From Ectothiorhodospira lacustris (GTDB lineage Bacteria > Pseudomonadota > Gammaproteobacteria > Ectothiorhodospirales > Ectothiorhodospiraceae), in assembly GCF_022227845.1 (NCBI RefSeq), contig NZ_JAJNQN010000011.1, positions 57,635-121,634 on the forward strand: 64,000 nt of DNA, written 5' to 3'. Below, one piece after another: positions 39,145 through 48,637 of this stretch. The position numbers were made by a program, and so were the translations under genes. Positions within the stretch are counted from its first letter, which is position 1. Every line of letters begins with the position of its first letter. The notes below the pieces were generated by a model. It ran no database searches and was not told the origin of the DNA. It worked only from the letters and a program-made list of their open reading frames with translations.

Positions 39145-39522
39145 ATGCCAAACGACAACCGGCCGCTGTCACCCCATCTGCAGGTCTATCGGCCGCAGAT
39201 GACCTCGGTACTCTCGATCCTGCATCGGATCACCGGCGTGATCCTGAGCATCGCCAGTCTGATCCTGGTCTACTGGCTGGCCGCCCTGGCCGCTGGCCCC
39301 GAGGCCTTCGCCCGCGCCGAGGCCCTGCTGCATGGCTGGATCGGAATCGCGATCCTGGCCCCCGTCACCCTGGCGCTGTTCTATCACCTGTGTGCCGGCA
39401 TTCGCCATCTCGTCTGGGACGCGGGTGTCGCACTGACCATCAAGGGCGTCTATGTCACCGGCTGGATCGCCCTGGCCACCACACTCCTTCTGACCCTGAT
39501 CTTCTGGGTCATCGTGATCTGA
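39145..39522 (+). CDS. sdhC: Succinate dehydrogenase cytochrome b subunit
   Basis: 125 residues with three membrane helices. The N terminus RPLSPHLQVYRPQMTS and the quinone/haem region SILHRITGVIL (with H36-type residues) are typical, as is HLCAGIRHLVWD, where H is a haem ligand. GGAG precedes the ATG at 39145; the frame is open upstream without similarity. First gene of sdhCDAB. Confidence 0.95.
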   Translation: MPNDNRPLSPHLQVYRPQMTSVLSILHRITGVILSIASLILVYWLAALAAGPEAFARAEALLHGWIGIAILAPVTLALFYHLCAGIRHLVWDAGVALTIKGVYVTGWIALATTLLLTLIFWVIVI

Positions 39523-39535
39523 CGGGGATATCGAC

Positions 39536-39916
39536 ATGAGCCTTCGTACACCACTCGGCCGGGCCCACGGCCTCGGTTCCGCCAAGGACGGCACCCACCA
39601 CTGGTGGGTGATGCGTCTGTCCTCCATCGCCCTGGTACCGCTGATGCTGTGGCTGATCTTCAGCCTGGCCACCCTGGCCGGCACGGGCTACGAGGCCACC
39701 CTGGCCTGGGCCGCCAAGCCCCTGAACACGGTCCTGCTGATCCTCGGCGTCGGGGTGATGTTTCATCACATCCGGATGGGCCTGCAGACCGTTATCGAAG
39801 ATTACGTGCACAGTGAAGGCAAGAAATTCACGGTGCTCATTGCCATGACGTTTCTCACGTGGCTGCTGGCGATCATCGGGATCGTCGCCATTTTGCGCAT
39901 TGCTTTCGGGAGCTGA
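39536..39916 (+). CDS. sdhD: Succinate dehydrogenase membrane anchor subunit
   Basis: 126 residues, three membrane helices. HHWWVMRLSSIALVPLMLW at the N terminus and FHHIRMGLQTVIEDYVH in the middle are characteristic SdhD blocks. With SdhC it holds haem b and binds ubiquinone. It is 13 bp from sdhC. Confidence 0.95.
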   Translation: MSLRTPLGRAHGLGSAKDGTHHWWVMRLSSIALVPLMLWLIFSLATLAGTGYEATLAWAAKPLNTVLLILGVGVMFHHIRMGLQTVIEDYVHSEGKKFTVLIAMTFLTWLLAIIGIVAILRIAFGS

Positions 39917-39919
39917 TTG

Positions 39920-41710
39920 ATGAAGGGCGACTACAAGATTGTCGACCATGCCTATGACGTGGTGGTGGTGGGCGCCGGTGGCGCCGGCCTGAGAGCCACC
40001 TTCGGCATGGCGGAAAAAGGTCTCAAGACCGCCTGCGTAACCAAGGTCTTCCCCACCCGCAGCCACACCGTGGCCGCCCAGGGCGGCATCTCCGCGGCAC
40101 TGGGCAACATGGGCGAAGATGACTGGCGCTGGCACATGTACGACACCGTCAAGGGCTCCGACTGGCTCGGCGACCAGGATGCCATCGAATACATGTGCCG
40201 CGAGGCCGTTCCCGCCATCATCGAGCTGGAACACTACGGCGTGCCCTTCTCCCGTACCGAGGACGGCAAGATCTACCAGCGCCCCTTCGGCGGCATGACC
40301 ACCCGTTTCGGCGAAGGCCGCGCCCAGCGCACCTGCGCCGCCGCCGACCGTACCGGCCACGCCATCCTGCACACCCTGTACCAGCAGGCCCTCAAGCATC
40401 AGGCGGAATTCTTCATCGAATACTTCGCCACCGACCTGATCATGGACGGCGAGGCCTGCCGCGGCGTAATGGCCCTGAACCTGGTGGACGGCACCCTGCA
40501 CCGCTTCCGCGCCCACCTGGTGGTGCTGGCCACCGGCGGCTACGGCCGCAGCTACTTCTCCTGCACCTCCGCCCACACCTGTACCGGCGACGGCATGGGC
40601 ATGGCGCTGCGCGCCGGCCTACCCCTGCAGGACATGGAGTTCGTCCAGTTCCATCCCACCGGCATCTACGGCGCCGGCTGTCTGATTACCGAAGGAGTGC
40701 GCGGCGAAGGCGGCTACCTGACCAACTCCAAGGGTGAGCGCTTCATGGAACGCTATGCCCCCAACGCCAAGGACCTGGCCTCCCGTGACGTGGTCTCCCG
40801 CTCCATGACCATAGAGATCAACGAAGGTCGCGGCGTGGGTCCGAAGCAGGATCACATTCACCTGCATCTGGAGCACCTGGGTCCGGAGGTGATCAACGAA
40901 CGCCTGCCGGGGATCGCCGAGACCGCCAAGATCTTCGCCGGCGTGGACGTCACCAAAGAGCCCATCCCGGTGCTGCCCACCGTGCACTACAACATGGGCG
41001 GTGTCCCCACCAACTACCGGGGCGAGGTGGTCACCCTCAAGGACGGCAATCCGGATCACATCGTGCCGGGCCTGATGGCCATCGGCGAGGCGGCCTGCGT
41101 CTCCGTGCACGGCGCCAACCGTCTGGGTTCCAACTCCCTGCTGGACCTGGTGGTGTTCGGCCGTTCCGCCGCCATCCGCGCCGCCGAGATCGTCAAGGAC
41201 ATCGGCGCCTCCGTGCCCGACCTGCCGGCCGGCGCCAGCGACGCCGCCCTGGAGCGTCTGGACCGTCTGCGCTACGCCGACGGCAGCCGCTCCACCGCGT
41301 CCATCCGCGGCGACATGCAGGAATGCATGCAGCGCTATGCCGCCGTGTTCCGTACCGGCGAAACCCTGCAGAAGGGCTGCGAGCGCATGGACGAGGTCTT
41401 CCAGTCCTTCGGTGACGTGCGGGTCAGTGATCGTTCCCTGGTCTGGAACTCGGATCTGGTGGAAACCCTGGAACTGGAAAACCTGCTGGGCAGTGCCGTG
41501 GCCACCATCCGCTCGGCGGTGAACCGTCAGGAAAGCCGCGGCGCCCACGCCCGCGAGGACTTCCCGGATCGCGACGATGAGACCTGGATGAAGCACACCC
41601 TGTCCTGGGTCGACGCACAGGGCAAGGTCAAGCTCGACTACCGCCCGGTGCACATGTACACCCTCAGCGATGACGTGGAAGTCGTGCCGCCCAAGGCACG
41701 GGTCTACTGA
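39920..41710 (+). CDS. sdhA: Succinate dehydrogenase flavoprotein subunit
   Basis: 596 residues. Oxidises succinate to fumarate. FAD is bound through [12 protein letters not shown] and covalently at H49 in [12 protein letters not shown]. The catalytic region includes the [12 protein letters not shown] block and an arginine in [14 protein letters not shown] lies 7 nt before the ATG at 39920; a TTG immediately upstream is not needed. It starts 3 bp after the sdhD stop. Confidence 0.98.
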   Translation: MKGDYKIVDHAYDVVVVGAGGAGLRATFGMAEKGLKTACVTKVFPTRSHTVAAQGGISAALGNMGEDDWRWHMYDTVKGSDWLGDQDAIEYMCREAVPAIIELEHYGVPFSRTEDGKIYQRPFGGMTTRFGEGRAQRTCAAADRTGHAILHTLYQQALKHQAEFFIEYFATDLIMDGEACRGVMALNLVDGTLHRFRAHLVVLATGGYGRSYFSCTSAHTCTGDGMGMALRAGLPLQDMEFVQFHPTGIYGAGCLITEGVRGEGGYLTNSKGERFMERYAPNAKDLASRDVVSRSMTIEINEGRGVGPKQDHIHLHLEHLGPEVINERLPGIAETAKIFAGVDVTKEPIPVLPTVHYNMGGVPTNYRGEVVTLKDGNPDHIVPGLMAIGEAACVSVHGANRLGSNSLLDLVVFGRSAAIRAAEIVKDIGASVPDLPAGASDAALERLDRLRYADGSRSTASIRGDMQECMQRYAAVFRTGETLQKGCERMDEVFQSFGDVRVSDRSLVWNSDLVETLELENLLGSAVATIRSAVNRQESRGAHAREDFPDRDDETWMKHTLSWVDAQGKVKLDYRPVHMYTLSDDVEVVPPKARVY

Positions 41711-41737
41711 GCCGCAGATTCAGGAGAACGCAAGACC

Positions 41738-42514
41738 ATGGCCCAGTTTGTATTGCCAATCAATTCCCGGATCAAGAAGGGCAAGACCTTCAAGGCCGAG
41801 GGTGCCACCAACGTCAAGCGCTTCAATATCTATCGCTGGGACCCGGACAGCGGTGAGAACCCGCGCATCGACACCTACGAGGTGGACCTGGACACCTGCG
41901 GGCCGATGGTGCTGGACGCCGTCATCAAGATCAAGGACGAGATGGACTCCACCCTTTCCTTCCGGCGCTCCTGCCGGGAGGGGATCTGCGGGTCCTGCGC
42001 CATGAACATCGACGGCACCAACACCCTGGCGTGCACCAAGGCCATTGACGAGATCAAGGGGGATGTGAACATCTACCCGCTGCCGCACATGAAGGTGGTC
42101 AAGGACCTGATTCCGGAAATGACCCACTTCTATGCCCAGTATGCATCCATCAAGCCCTGGATCCAGACCCAGACCCCACCGCCGCCGGATTCCGAGCGAC
42201 TGCAGTCCAAGGAAGAGCGCGCCCGGCTGGACGGTCTGTACGAGTGCATCCTCTGCGCCTGCTGCTCCACCAGCTGCCCCAGCTACTGGTGGAACGGTGA
42301 CCGCTACCTGGGTCCGGCCATCCTGCTGCAAGCTTATCGCTGGATTGTGGACAGCCGTGACGAGGTCACCGGTGAGCGCCTGGATGCCCTGGAGGACCCG
42401 TTCAAGCTGTATCGCTGCCACACCATCATGAACTGCACCCGCACCTGCCCCAAGGGCCTGAATCCGGCCAAGGCGATTGCGGAGATCAAGAAGCTGATGG
42501 TGGTCCGGCGCTAA
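41738..42514 (+). CDS. sdhB: Succinate dehydrogenase iron-sulfur subunit
   Basis: 258 residues. [2Fe-2S] ligands are C79, C84, C87 and C99 ([12 protein letters not shown]). The [4Fe-4S] and [3Fe-4S] ligands are in [11 protein letters not shown] (C170, C173, C176, C180) and [11 protein letters not shown] (C227, C233, C237). Passes electrons from FAD to quinone. Last core gene of sdhCDAB. Confidence 0.98.
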   Translation: MAQFVLPINSRIKKGKTFKAEGATNVKRFNIYRWDPDSGENPRIDTYEVDLDTCGPMVLDAVIKIKDEMDSTLSFRRSCREGICGSCAMNIDGTNTLACTKAIDEIKGDVNIYPLPHMKVVKDLIPEMTHFYAQYASIKPWIQTQTPPPPDSERLQSKEERARLDGLYECILCACCSTSCPSYWWNGDRYLGPAILLQAYRWIVDSRDEVTGERLDALEDPFKLYRCHTIMNCTRTCPKGLNPAKAIAEIKKLMVVRR

Positions 42515-42540
42515 AGCCCGTCGGCAGCGTCCCTTTCGCA

Positions 42541-42587
42541 GCAGCAGCCCCGACCACCACCATGATGCATGGATCGGGGCTTGCTGC
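42541..42587 (+). promoter_or_regulatory. Hairpin between sdhB and sdhE
   Basis: A 13-bp stem with one bulged base (GCAGCAGCCCCGA paired with TCGGGGCTTGCTGC) around a 20-nt loop, 27 nt past the sdhB stop. There is no U-tract; it probably marks the 3' end or processing point of sdhCDAB. Confidence 0.5.
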
Positions 42588-42649
42588 ACCGATGGTCACC
42601 GGCAGGTCGGCGCCCACGGGCGTCTTCCCTGTCTGTCCTTGAGTCCTGA

Positions 42650-42901
42650 ATGATGAGTGATATCGCCCGACTGCGCTGGCACTGCCGACGCGGCACCAAG
42701 GAACTGGATCTCATGCTGGAGGGGTTCCTGCTCGCCTACGGGGAAGACCTGGATGCCGGAGAACTGCAGACCTTCGAGCAGGTCCTCAAACAGGAAGATG
42801 ATGACCTCCAGCGCTGGCTCCTCTATGGTGAGTCGGTGGAAAAGACCGAGCTGGCGGCGATGATCGATCGGGTCAGGCGCCACTTCCTCGCAGCTTTCTG
42901 A
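42650..42901 (+). CDS. sdhE: FAD assembly factor SdhE
   Basis: 83 residues. Binds SdhA and promotes covalent flavinylation. The RGxxE motif is present (R14-G15-T-K-E18 in CRRGTKELDLML), and the helical-bundle pattern through WLLYGES is typical. It was also called the antitoxin CptB in E. coli. It follows sdhB in the same direction. Confidence 0.94.
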   Translation: MMSDIARLRWHCRRGTKELDLMLEGFLLAYGEDLDAGELQTFEQVLKQEDDDLQRWLLYGESVEKTELAAMIDRVRRHFLAAF

Positions 42902-43369
42902 TCACGGCCCAGGCTCCGCCGTCCGCCTGTCCCTGACCGCCCGACGCAAGCACAGACGCAACGGCCGCAAATCCCCTCCCGCCACCGAATCCCCGGCCAA
43001 CAGCAGACGGTGACGGCGCCCCGTTTCGTCCCGTAGCGACAGCAGGATCAGCCCCGGCAACACCACCGAGCCGGGCAGGACCCGCACCATCAGCCGTCCG
43101 CCGTCCCGGGATGCCAGCCACCACCCCCCATCAGCCCCCCAACCCAGGGCCTGCCACTGTCCGGGAAAAGACCCCACCCCCACCCGACACACCATCAACG
43201 CAAAACTGCACAGACCGCCCAAGGCGGCCGGCACCTGCATCCATAGCGGTAGGCCACTGCCCCAGACGGATGCCACGGCGGCCGCATGGACCAGAAACAG
43301 ACCGCCCAGGACCCGCCCGGAAGACTTCAAGGGCACAAAATGCCCACGACTGCTCGTCACCATGACCAC
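42902..43369 (-). CDS. YgfX/CptA-like membrane protein, convergent with sdhE
   Basis: About 155 residues. Two close hydrophobic segments at the N terminus (GGLFLVHAAAVASVW, then LPLWMQVPAALGG) are followed by a basic C-terminal part ending LLLAGDSVAGGDLRPLRL. This matches E. coli YgfX (CptA), which sits in the membrane, is linked to SdhE and was reported to interfere with MreB/FtsZ. The GTG at 43369 has AGGAG 8 nt upstream; an ATG at 43411 is possible but has a poor site. Here it faces sdhE with the stop codons adjacent; in E. coli the pair is co-directional. Confidence 0.75.
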   Translation of the reverse strand: MVMVTSSRGHFVPLKSSGRVLGGLFLVHAAAVASVWGSGLPLWMQVPAALGGLCSFALMVCRVGVGSFPGQWQALGWGADGGWWLASRDGGRLMVRVLPGSVVLPGLILLSLRDETGRRHRLLLAGDSVAGGDLRPLRLCLRRAVRDRRTAEPGP

Positions 43370-43695
43370 GGTCAACGCTCCTTGTAAAAAATCCCTGTCA
43401 TCCTTAGGCATCCAAACTCATCATTCAGCATCAAAGACAATCAGTCGGGACAGTGGCCGAATGCAAAGGCTATAACCGACTATTAAGATGGGAAAACAAA
43501 CACTTAATCCCGAACCCATAGCAGCATACCTTGCAGTTATTGTGCATAATGTTCGGGCCGGATAGCATCAACAGGATTTTCGACTCACTGGAGTAACCAA
43601 CATGCGGTGGTCGCCAAGACGCCGCGGGCTAACCGCCGCCACGGAGACCCGTATGGTCGCGGGGGCCAACGGCGGCAAACTTGCAGGAGATAGGT

Positions 43696-44448
43696 ATGTC
43701 ATCGACAGAAATAGCCGCGAATATGCGGGAGTTCTTGATGGTTGGGGACAGCATGCTCACGGTCCTCGGTTTTGTGGGGGCGGGCTTGCTGGGCTTCTGG
43801 TTTGGTCGGCAGCAGGGGGATGCCGGTCGGGTCCGGGACCTGGAAAAGGAACTGGATAACCAGCAGCGCAAGATCAACAACTACCGTGCGCAGGTCAACC
43901 GTCACTTCGAAAAGACCGCCACTCTGTTCACGGGCATGGCCCACTCCTACCGCGAACTCTATGAGCACCTGGTAGACAGCTATGACCGTCTGGGTGACGG
44001 CCCCTCGAACCGCTTCCTGCCCCGCCGCGCCTCCGCGCTGCTGGAGCTGTCCAAGGAAGAGCAGAGACGTGCCATCCCGGCCGCGGCCAAGCCGGCTCAG
44101 GCCGCTGCACCTGCTGCCAAGCCTGCTGCTGCCAAGCCTGCTGCTGCCAAGCCTGAAGCCCCCAAGGCCGCCGCTGCACCCAAGGCCGCTGCGCCTGCCC
44201 CGGCTCCCAAAGCCGCTCCGGCTCCGCAAAAGCCTGCAGCCCCGCAGAAGCCTGCCGCTGCTGCCGCGCCTCAGCAGAACCGTCCTGATCCCCGCGGCGC
44301 CACGGCACTGAAGCGCGACACGAAGCCCAAGGCTGCCCAGACTGCTCAGGCCGCCAAGACCATCCCTGGTGCCACTTCCGTCAAGGCCCCCGACCAGCCC
44401 GACCGCATCCGTCTGGCTGCCAAGGACCTGGAAGCCGCCAAGAAGTAA
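43696..44448 (+). CDS. YhcB/ZapG-family (DUF1043) protein with Ala/Pro/Lys-rich tail
   Basis: 250 residues. One N-terminal membrane helix (about 19-38) and a YhcB-type coiled coil with ARG-rich spacing (HFEKTATLFTGMAHSYRELYEHL) match the DUF1043/ZapG family linked to division and envelope growth. From about residue 125 the protein becomes a low-complexity tail rich in Ala, Pro and Lys, with a tandem AAAKP repeat coded by 15-bp units near 44110-44158. E. coli YhcB is about 130 residues, so the tail is an addition. The ATG at 43696 has AGGAG 6 nt upstream. Confidence 0.85.
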   Translation: MSSTEIAANMREFLMVGDSMLTVLGFVGAGLLGFWFGRQQGDAGRVRDLEKELDNQQRKINNYRAQVNRHFEKTATLFTGMAHSYRELYEHLVDSYDRLGDGPSNRFLPRRASALLELSKEEQRRAIPAAAKPAQAAAPAAKPAAAKPAAAKPEAPKAAAAPKAAAPAPAPKAAPAPQKPAAPQKPAAAAAPQQNRPDPRGATALKRDTKPKAAQTAQAAKTIPGATSVKAPDQPDRIRLAAKDLEAAKK

Positions 44449-44504
44449 TGACGTCGTGCGTCAGGGGCAACTGAGTTTGCCCTGCAGGGAACAGCAATCC
44501 CCGC

Positions 44505-44540
44505 ACACACATCCCGGCCACGCGCCGGGATGTGTGTTTA
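44505..44540 (+). terminator. Terminator after the yhcB-like gene
   Basis: Perfect 14-bp stem (ACACACATCCCGGC / GCCGGGATGTGTGT) with a 5-nt loop and a short TTTA tail, 57 bp downstream of the stop. The weak U-run makes it moderate in strength. Confidence 0.7.
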
Positions 44541-44633
44541 TGGGCCGACCCGGCCGGCTTCCTCCCCCTGCAGCGAACTTTGTTCTAAGATGACGATCGG
44601 ATGTCGAGACAAGTGCCGGAGGCTAGAAAAACC

Positions 44634-45692
44634 ATGAAGCCCGAGTGGAAAGCGTTCCTGCTCGATGCAGGTGCGGAGATGGACAACGACCGGGTATCCC
44701 ATTTCGGCAACCCGGAGCGCGAACGCAGCGTGGCCGTGACCGGCGATGTCATCTGCGACCTGTCTCACCAGGGGCTGATCAGCGCCCACGGCGAAGAAGC
44801 CGCCGCCTTCCTGCAGGGCCAGTTCACCTGTGATGTGGGCGAGGTCAATGCCGAGCGCGGCCGCCTGGGCGCCTGGTGTACCGCCAAGGGGCGCATGGTC
44901 TGCACCTTCCGTCTTTTCAGCCGCGCTGATGCCCTTTACCTGCGCCTGCCCAGGGAACAGGTGGAAGCGGTACTCAAGCGCCTGTCCATGTATGTACTGC
45001 GCGCCAAGCTCACCCTGGAAGACGCCGGCGGCGCTTTCATTCCCATAGGGCTGTCCGGCCCCCATGCCGAGACGCTGCTCAAGGATGCCCTGGGCAAAGA
45101 CATACCTGCCGAGGTCGATGCCGGCATCCGGCATGAGGGCATCACCGTCATCCGCACCCCCGGCCATCATCCCCGCTTCGAGCTGTACGGCGACCTGGAA
45201 TCCATGCAACGGCTGTGGCAGGCCCTCAATGTCCATTGCGCCCCGGTAGGCGCCGCGCAGTGGGCCCTGATGGATATCCTGGCGGGGGTGCCCACCCTCT
45301 ATCCGGCCACCGCCGAAGCCTTCGTGCCGCAGATGACCAACCTGCAGCTGCTGGGCGGGGTCAGTTTCAAGAAGGGCTGCTATCCCGGGCAGGAAGTGGT
45401 GGCACGGATGCAGTATCTGGGCAAGCTCAAACGCCGCATGTATCTGATTCATCTCCCCGTGGAGACGCTGCCGCGGCCGGGAGACACCCTCTTTGACGCA
45501 ACACAGCCATCCGATCAGCCCGCCGGCATCATCGTTGATGCCCAACACCATCCCGATGGGGGCGTGTCCGCCCTGGCGGTGATGCAGATCGCCAGCGCGG
45601 AAGCCGGAGAACCTCGCCTGGAGGGGCCGGATGGTGCCCCGGCCCGGATGGAGGTCCTGCCCTATGTCCTTGACCCGGCGGCAGCCTCCTGA
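44634..45692 (+). CDS. ygfZ: Folate-binding Fe-S cluster repair protein YgfZ
   Basis: 352 residues, GcvT-like fold. YgfZ supports some Fe-S enzymes, including radical SAM tRNA modification by MiaB, with tetrahydrofolate. The family motif KGCYxGQE appears as KKGCYPGQEVVAR near residue 253. GGAGG lies 11 nt before the ATG at 44634; the in-frame ATG at 44601 is less likely. Confidence 0.92.
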   Translation: MKPEWKAFLLDAGAEMDNDRVSHFGNPERERSVAVTGDVICDLSHQGLISAHGEEAAAFLQGQFTCDVGEVNAERGRLGAWCTAKGRMVCTFRLFSRADALYLRLPREQVEAVLKRLSMYVLRAKLTLEDAGGAFIPIGLSGPHAETLLKDALGKDIPAEVDAGIRHEGITVIRTPGHHPRFELYGDLESMQRLWQALNVHCAPVGAAQWALMDILAGVPTLYPATAEAFVPQMTNLQLLGGVSFKKGCYPGQEVVARMQYLGKLKRRMYLIHLPVETLPRPGDTLFDATQPSDQPAGIIVDAQHHPDGGVSALAVMQIASAEAGEPRLEGPDGAPARMEVLPYVLDPAAAS

Positions 45693-45721
45693 TGGACTGA
45701 TCGCTTTTCGGGAGCCATACC

Positions 45722-45877
45722 GTGCGTTTTCTGTTCTTCCTGTTCGTCCTGATCCTGCTGATGCTATGGGCGGCCTTCTATAGCCGCCCCCACTACAAGA
45801 AGCTCTCCAACACCCTGTACATCACGGCCGGGATCATGGGGGTGCTGTTCGTGGCCGGCTATCTGAGATTCGTCTGA
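45722..45877 (+). CDS. Small two-helix membrane protein
   Basis: 51 residues (GTG start, GGGAG 7 nt upstream), beginning VRFLFFLFVLILLMLWAAF. It has one N-terminal helix, a basic turn (SRPHYKKLSN), and a second helix (ITAGIMGVLFVAGY). Too short for most gene callers. It starts 29 bp after ygfZ and converges on der. Function unknown; the codon use and signal support a real gene. Confidence 0.65.
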   Translation: MRFLFFLFVLILLMLWAAFYSRPHYKKLSNTLYITAGIMGVLFVAGYLRFV

Positions 45878-45889
45878 CCGGCCCGGCCC

Positions 45890-47290
45890 TCAGCGCCCCT
45901 TTTTCTTGGTGTGCCGCATCAGGCGCTTGCGCTTGTGGATCTGACGGGGCGTCAGCGTGTTGCGCTTGCCCTCGTAGGGGTTCGCACCGCTCTTGAATTC
46001 CAGGCGGATGGGGGTGCCCACCAATTGCAGATGCTCACGGAAGTGGTTGGTGAGATAACGCTTGTAGGCCCCCGGCAGTTCTTCGGTCTGATTGCCGTGA
46101 ATGATGATCAGCGGAGGATTGCGGCCCCCCTGGTGGGCATAGCGCAGTTTGATGCGCCGTCCCCGCACCAAGGGAGGCTGGTGCGCCACCACGGCGCTTT
46201 CCAGCAGCCGGGTCAGAACGCTGGTGCCCATGTCCCGGAAGGCGGACTCATGGGCCCGCTGCACGGCCCCGAACAGGTCTCCGACCCCGGTACCGTGGAG
46301 GGCGGAAATGAACCGTCGCTCGGCAAAATCCAGGAACGGTAGCTTGAGCAGCAGATCGGTCCGCACCCGTTCGCGCTGATCCGGGGTCAGGCCATCCCAC
46401 TTGTTGATGGCCACCACCAGCGCCCGTCCCGCCTCCATCACCATGCCCAGCAAGTGGGCATCCTGCTCGGCGATGCCTTCCCGGGCATCCAGCAGGAAGA
46501 TCACCACGTGGGCGGCATCGATGGCCTGGATGGTCTTCACCACGCTGAACTTCTCCACCGCCTCCTTCACCCTGGCGCGGCGACGCACACCGGCGGTATC
46601 GATCAGGGTATACACCTGACCATCCCGTTCAAAGGGGACGAAGACACTGTCACGGGTGGTGCCGGGTATATCCGTGGCCACCATCCGTTCCTCGCCCAGG
46701 ATCCGGTTGATCAGGGTAGACTTACCCGCGTTGGGGCGCCCCACAAAGGCAATGCGGATGCCCGGCCAGCGCTCACCCTCGTCCTCGTCATCCATGGCTT
46801 CGGGCAGCAGGGATCGGACCGAGGCCATCAGAGCCTGGATACCACGACCATGGGAAGCGGCAATGGAACGGGGGTCGCCCAGGCCCAGGCGGTGGAACTC
46901 GACGGTGACCGCCTGCGGGTCCACCCCGTCGGTCTTGTTCACCACCAGGACGATCGGCTTGTTGAAACCCCTCAGTTCCTGGGCGATGGTCTCGTCGGCG
47001 GGGCACAGACCGGCACGACCGTCCACCATGAACATCACCAGATCCGCCTCACGGATGGCCTGGCGGGTCTGCTGGGCCATCAGTTCATCCAGAGTCTCGT
47101 TCTCGCCGCTCAGCCCCCCCGTGTCCACCACCATGTAACCGTAGCCACCGACGCGGCCGGTGCCGTACTGACGGTCACGGGTGAGTCCGGGCAGGTCCGC
47201 CACCAGGGCATCGCGGGAACGGGTGAGCTGATTGAACAGCGTGGACTTGCCCACATTGGGGCGCCCTACCAGGGCAATGACGGGCTTCAT
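45890..47290 (-). CDS. der: Ribosome assembly GTPase Der (EngA)
   Basis: 466 residues with two tandem GTPase domains, each with a P-loop (GRPNVGKST at 9-17 and GRPNAGKST near 185-193), followed by a KH-like C-terminal domain ending in basic residues ([15 protein letters not shown]). Needed for 50S subunit maturation. It is downstream of bamB after a terminator. Confidence 0.98.
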   Translation of the reverse strand: MKPVIALVGRPNVGKSTLFNQLTRSRDALVADLPGLTRDRQYGTGRVGGYGYMVVDTGGLSGENETLDELMAQQTRQAIREADLVMFMVDGRAGLCPADETIAQELRGFNKPIVLVVNKTDGVDPQAVTVEFHRLGLGDPRSIAASHGRGIQALMASVRSLLPEAMDDEDEGERWPGIRIAFVGRPNAGKSTLINRILGEERMVATDIPGTTRDSVFVPFERDGQVYTLIDTAGVRRRARVKEAVEKFSVVKTIQAIDAAHVVIFLLDAREGIAEQDAHLLGMVMEAGRALVVAINKWDGLTPDQRERVRTDLLLKLPFLDFAERRFISALHGTGVGDLFGAVQRAHESAFRDMGTSVLTRLLESAVVAHQPPLVRGRRIKLRYAHQGGRNPPLIIIHGNQTEELPGAYKRYLTNHFREHLQLVGTPIRLEFKSGANPYEGKRNTLTPRQIHKRKRLMRHTKKKGR

Positions 47291-47400
47291 TGGGGCATTC
47301 CGATGATCTGAAGACTGCGTGGTGATGCGGGAGGGATGCCGGTACCGGCGGGATGGTGCATTCTACCCCGAATCAGGGGCGATTGCCCCTGGGTTGATCC

Positions 47401-47433
47401 GAAAAAGGCGGCCATTTGCGGCCGCGGGCCGCC
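47401..47433 (-). terminator. Rho-independent terminator after bamB
   Basis: On the minus strand GGCGGCC...GGCCGCC (7-bp stem, 13-nt loop containing a second palindrome) is followed directly by TTTTTC. It is 50 nt beyond the bamB stop and before der. Confidence 0.7.
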
Positions 47434-47482
47434 TCCGCAAAGAACGAGGTTGCGGGGGCCGACCCTGGCGACGAAAGGGTGT

Positions 47483-48637
47483 CTAGTCTTCCCGGGAACG
47501 CAGGGTGACGGCGCTCAGATTCCCGCCTCGCCCCAGGGCATAGACGACCCCGGCTCGCACCAGAGGCACCCCCATGATCCCGTTACGGTCGGTACGGACA
47601 CGGCCCACCAGGGTGCCGTCCTCGGGGGCAAGCCAGTGCAGATAGCCCTCGTAGTCCCCCACCACCACGTGATCGTCCACTGCCACCGGCAGGGTCACCC
47701 CCCGCAGCCGCAGCAAGTCCTGCTGCCAGAGAGTAGCGCCGTTGCGACGGTCCAGCGCCCAGACATGGCCAAAGGCATCGGTCAGCAGCAACAAATCGCC
47801 CGCCACCGTCACGCCGCGATAGGAGGACAGGTCCCGTTGCCAGAGGGTACGGCCATCGGCCACGCCGAAGGCAGCCACCCGGCCCTGATAGGCCGCGCCG
47901 TAGACGACGCCACCGGCCAGGGCCAGCTCACCATCCACATCGGCCATGCGCTCCAGTTCGGAACGGCCGCTGGGAACGGCCAGCGCCGTTTCCCAGATCA
48001 CGTTGCCTCGGGCCAGACCAAAGACCGCCAGGCGACCATTGTCAAACCCGGACAGGACCCGCCCGGAGATCATCAAAGGGGTACCCGCGCCCCGCAGACT
48101 CAGGGCGGGTGTGCTGCGCCCCGCCAGCCAGCGCGGCTCGCCGGTGAGGACATCGAGGGCATGGAGACGGCCGTCATTGGTGCGCACAACCACCAGGCCC
48201 TGCTCCACCGAAGACACGGCCATGACCTCACTGGAGAGCATCCGACGCCATAGTACCTGACCATCCGTCGGGCTCAGGGCGATGGCCTCTCCACGGCCGG
48301 TGCCCAGCACCACCGCCTCGGTGCCGCCATTGACACCGCCGGTCACCGGCACCCGCAGGTTCGTCCGCCACAGGTTGGTCCCATCCTCCGGATTCCAGGC
48401 GGAAACCCGTCCATCGGCATCGGCGACGATGATGTGATCCCGCCCCAGATAGGGAGAGAGCTGGAGATAGGACTTGCCCGCGCCCGAGCCGGTATTGCGG
48501 CTCCACAACACGTTCGGCGACACTTCCGCCTCGATCCGGGGCAGCGGCGCAGGCGGTTCCGCCGTGTCCCGGCTCCACAGACCACAGCCGCCAAGCAGGG
48601 CGGTGACCAGTAACAAGGCCAGCAGTCGCTGCATCAT
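47483..48637 (-). CDS. bamB: Outer-membrane assembly lipoprotein BamB
   Basis: 384 residues. Lipoprotein signal with lipobox LLGGC near residue 18, then repeated PQQ/WD-like blades (LWRTNLRVPV, LWRRML, LWQRDLSS, LWQQDLLR) that form the beta-propeller of the BAM complex in the periplasm. The start ATG overlaps the yfgM stop (ATGA); an ATG one codon later is equally possible. Confidence 0.95.
   Translation of the reverse strand: MMQRLLALLLVTALLGGCGLWSRDTAEPPAPLPRIEAEVSPNVLWSRNTGSGAGKSYLQLSPYLGRDHIIVADADGRVSAWNPEDGTNLWRTNLRVPVTGGVNGGTEAVVLGTGRGEAIALSPTDGQVLWRRMLSSEVMAVSSVEQGLVVVRTNDGRLHALDVLTGEPRWLAGRSTPALSLRGAGTPLMISGRVLSGFDNGRLAVFGLARGNVIWETALAVPSGRSELERMADVDGELALAGGVVYGAAYQGRVAAFGVADGRTLWQRDLSSYRGVTVAGDLLLLTDAFGHVWALDRRNGATLWQQDLLRLRGVTLPVAVDDHVVVGDYEGYLHWLAPEDGTLVGRVRTDRNGIMGVPLVRAGVVYALGRGGNLSAVTLRSRED

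Noticed and set aside
43602..43859. 85-codon frame with a good GGAG ribosome-binding site overlapping the yhcB-like gene
   Set aside because: It is out of frame with the real gene for most of its length and low in complexity; I kept it only as a possible leader peptide worth a ribosome-profiling check.
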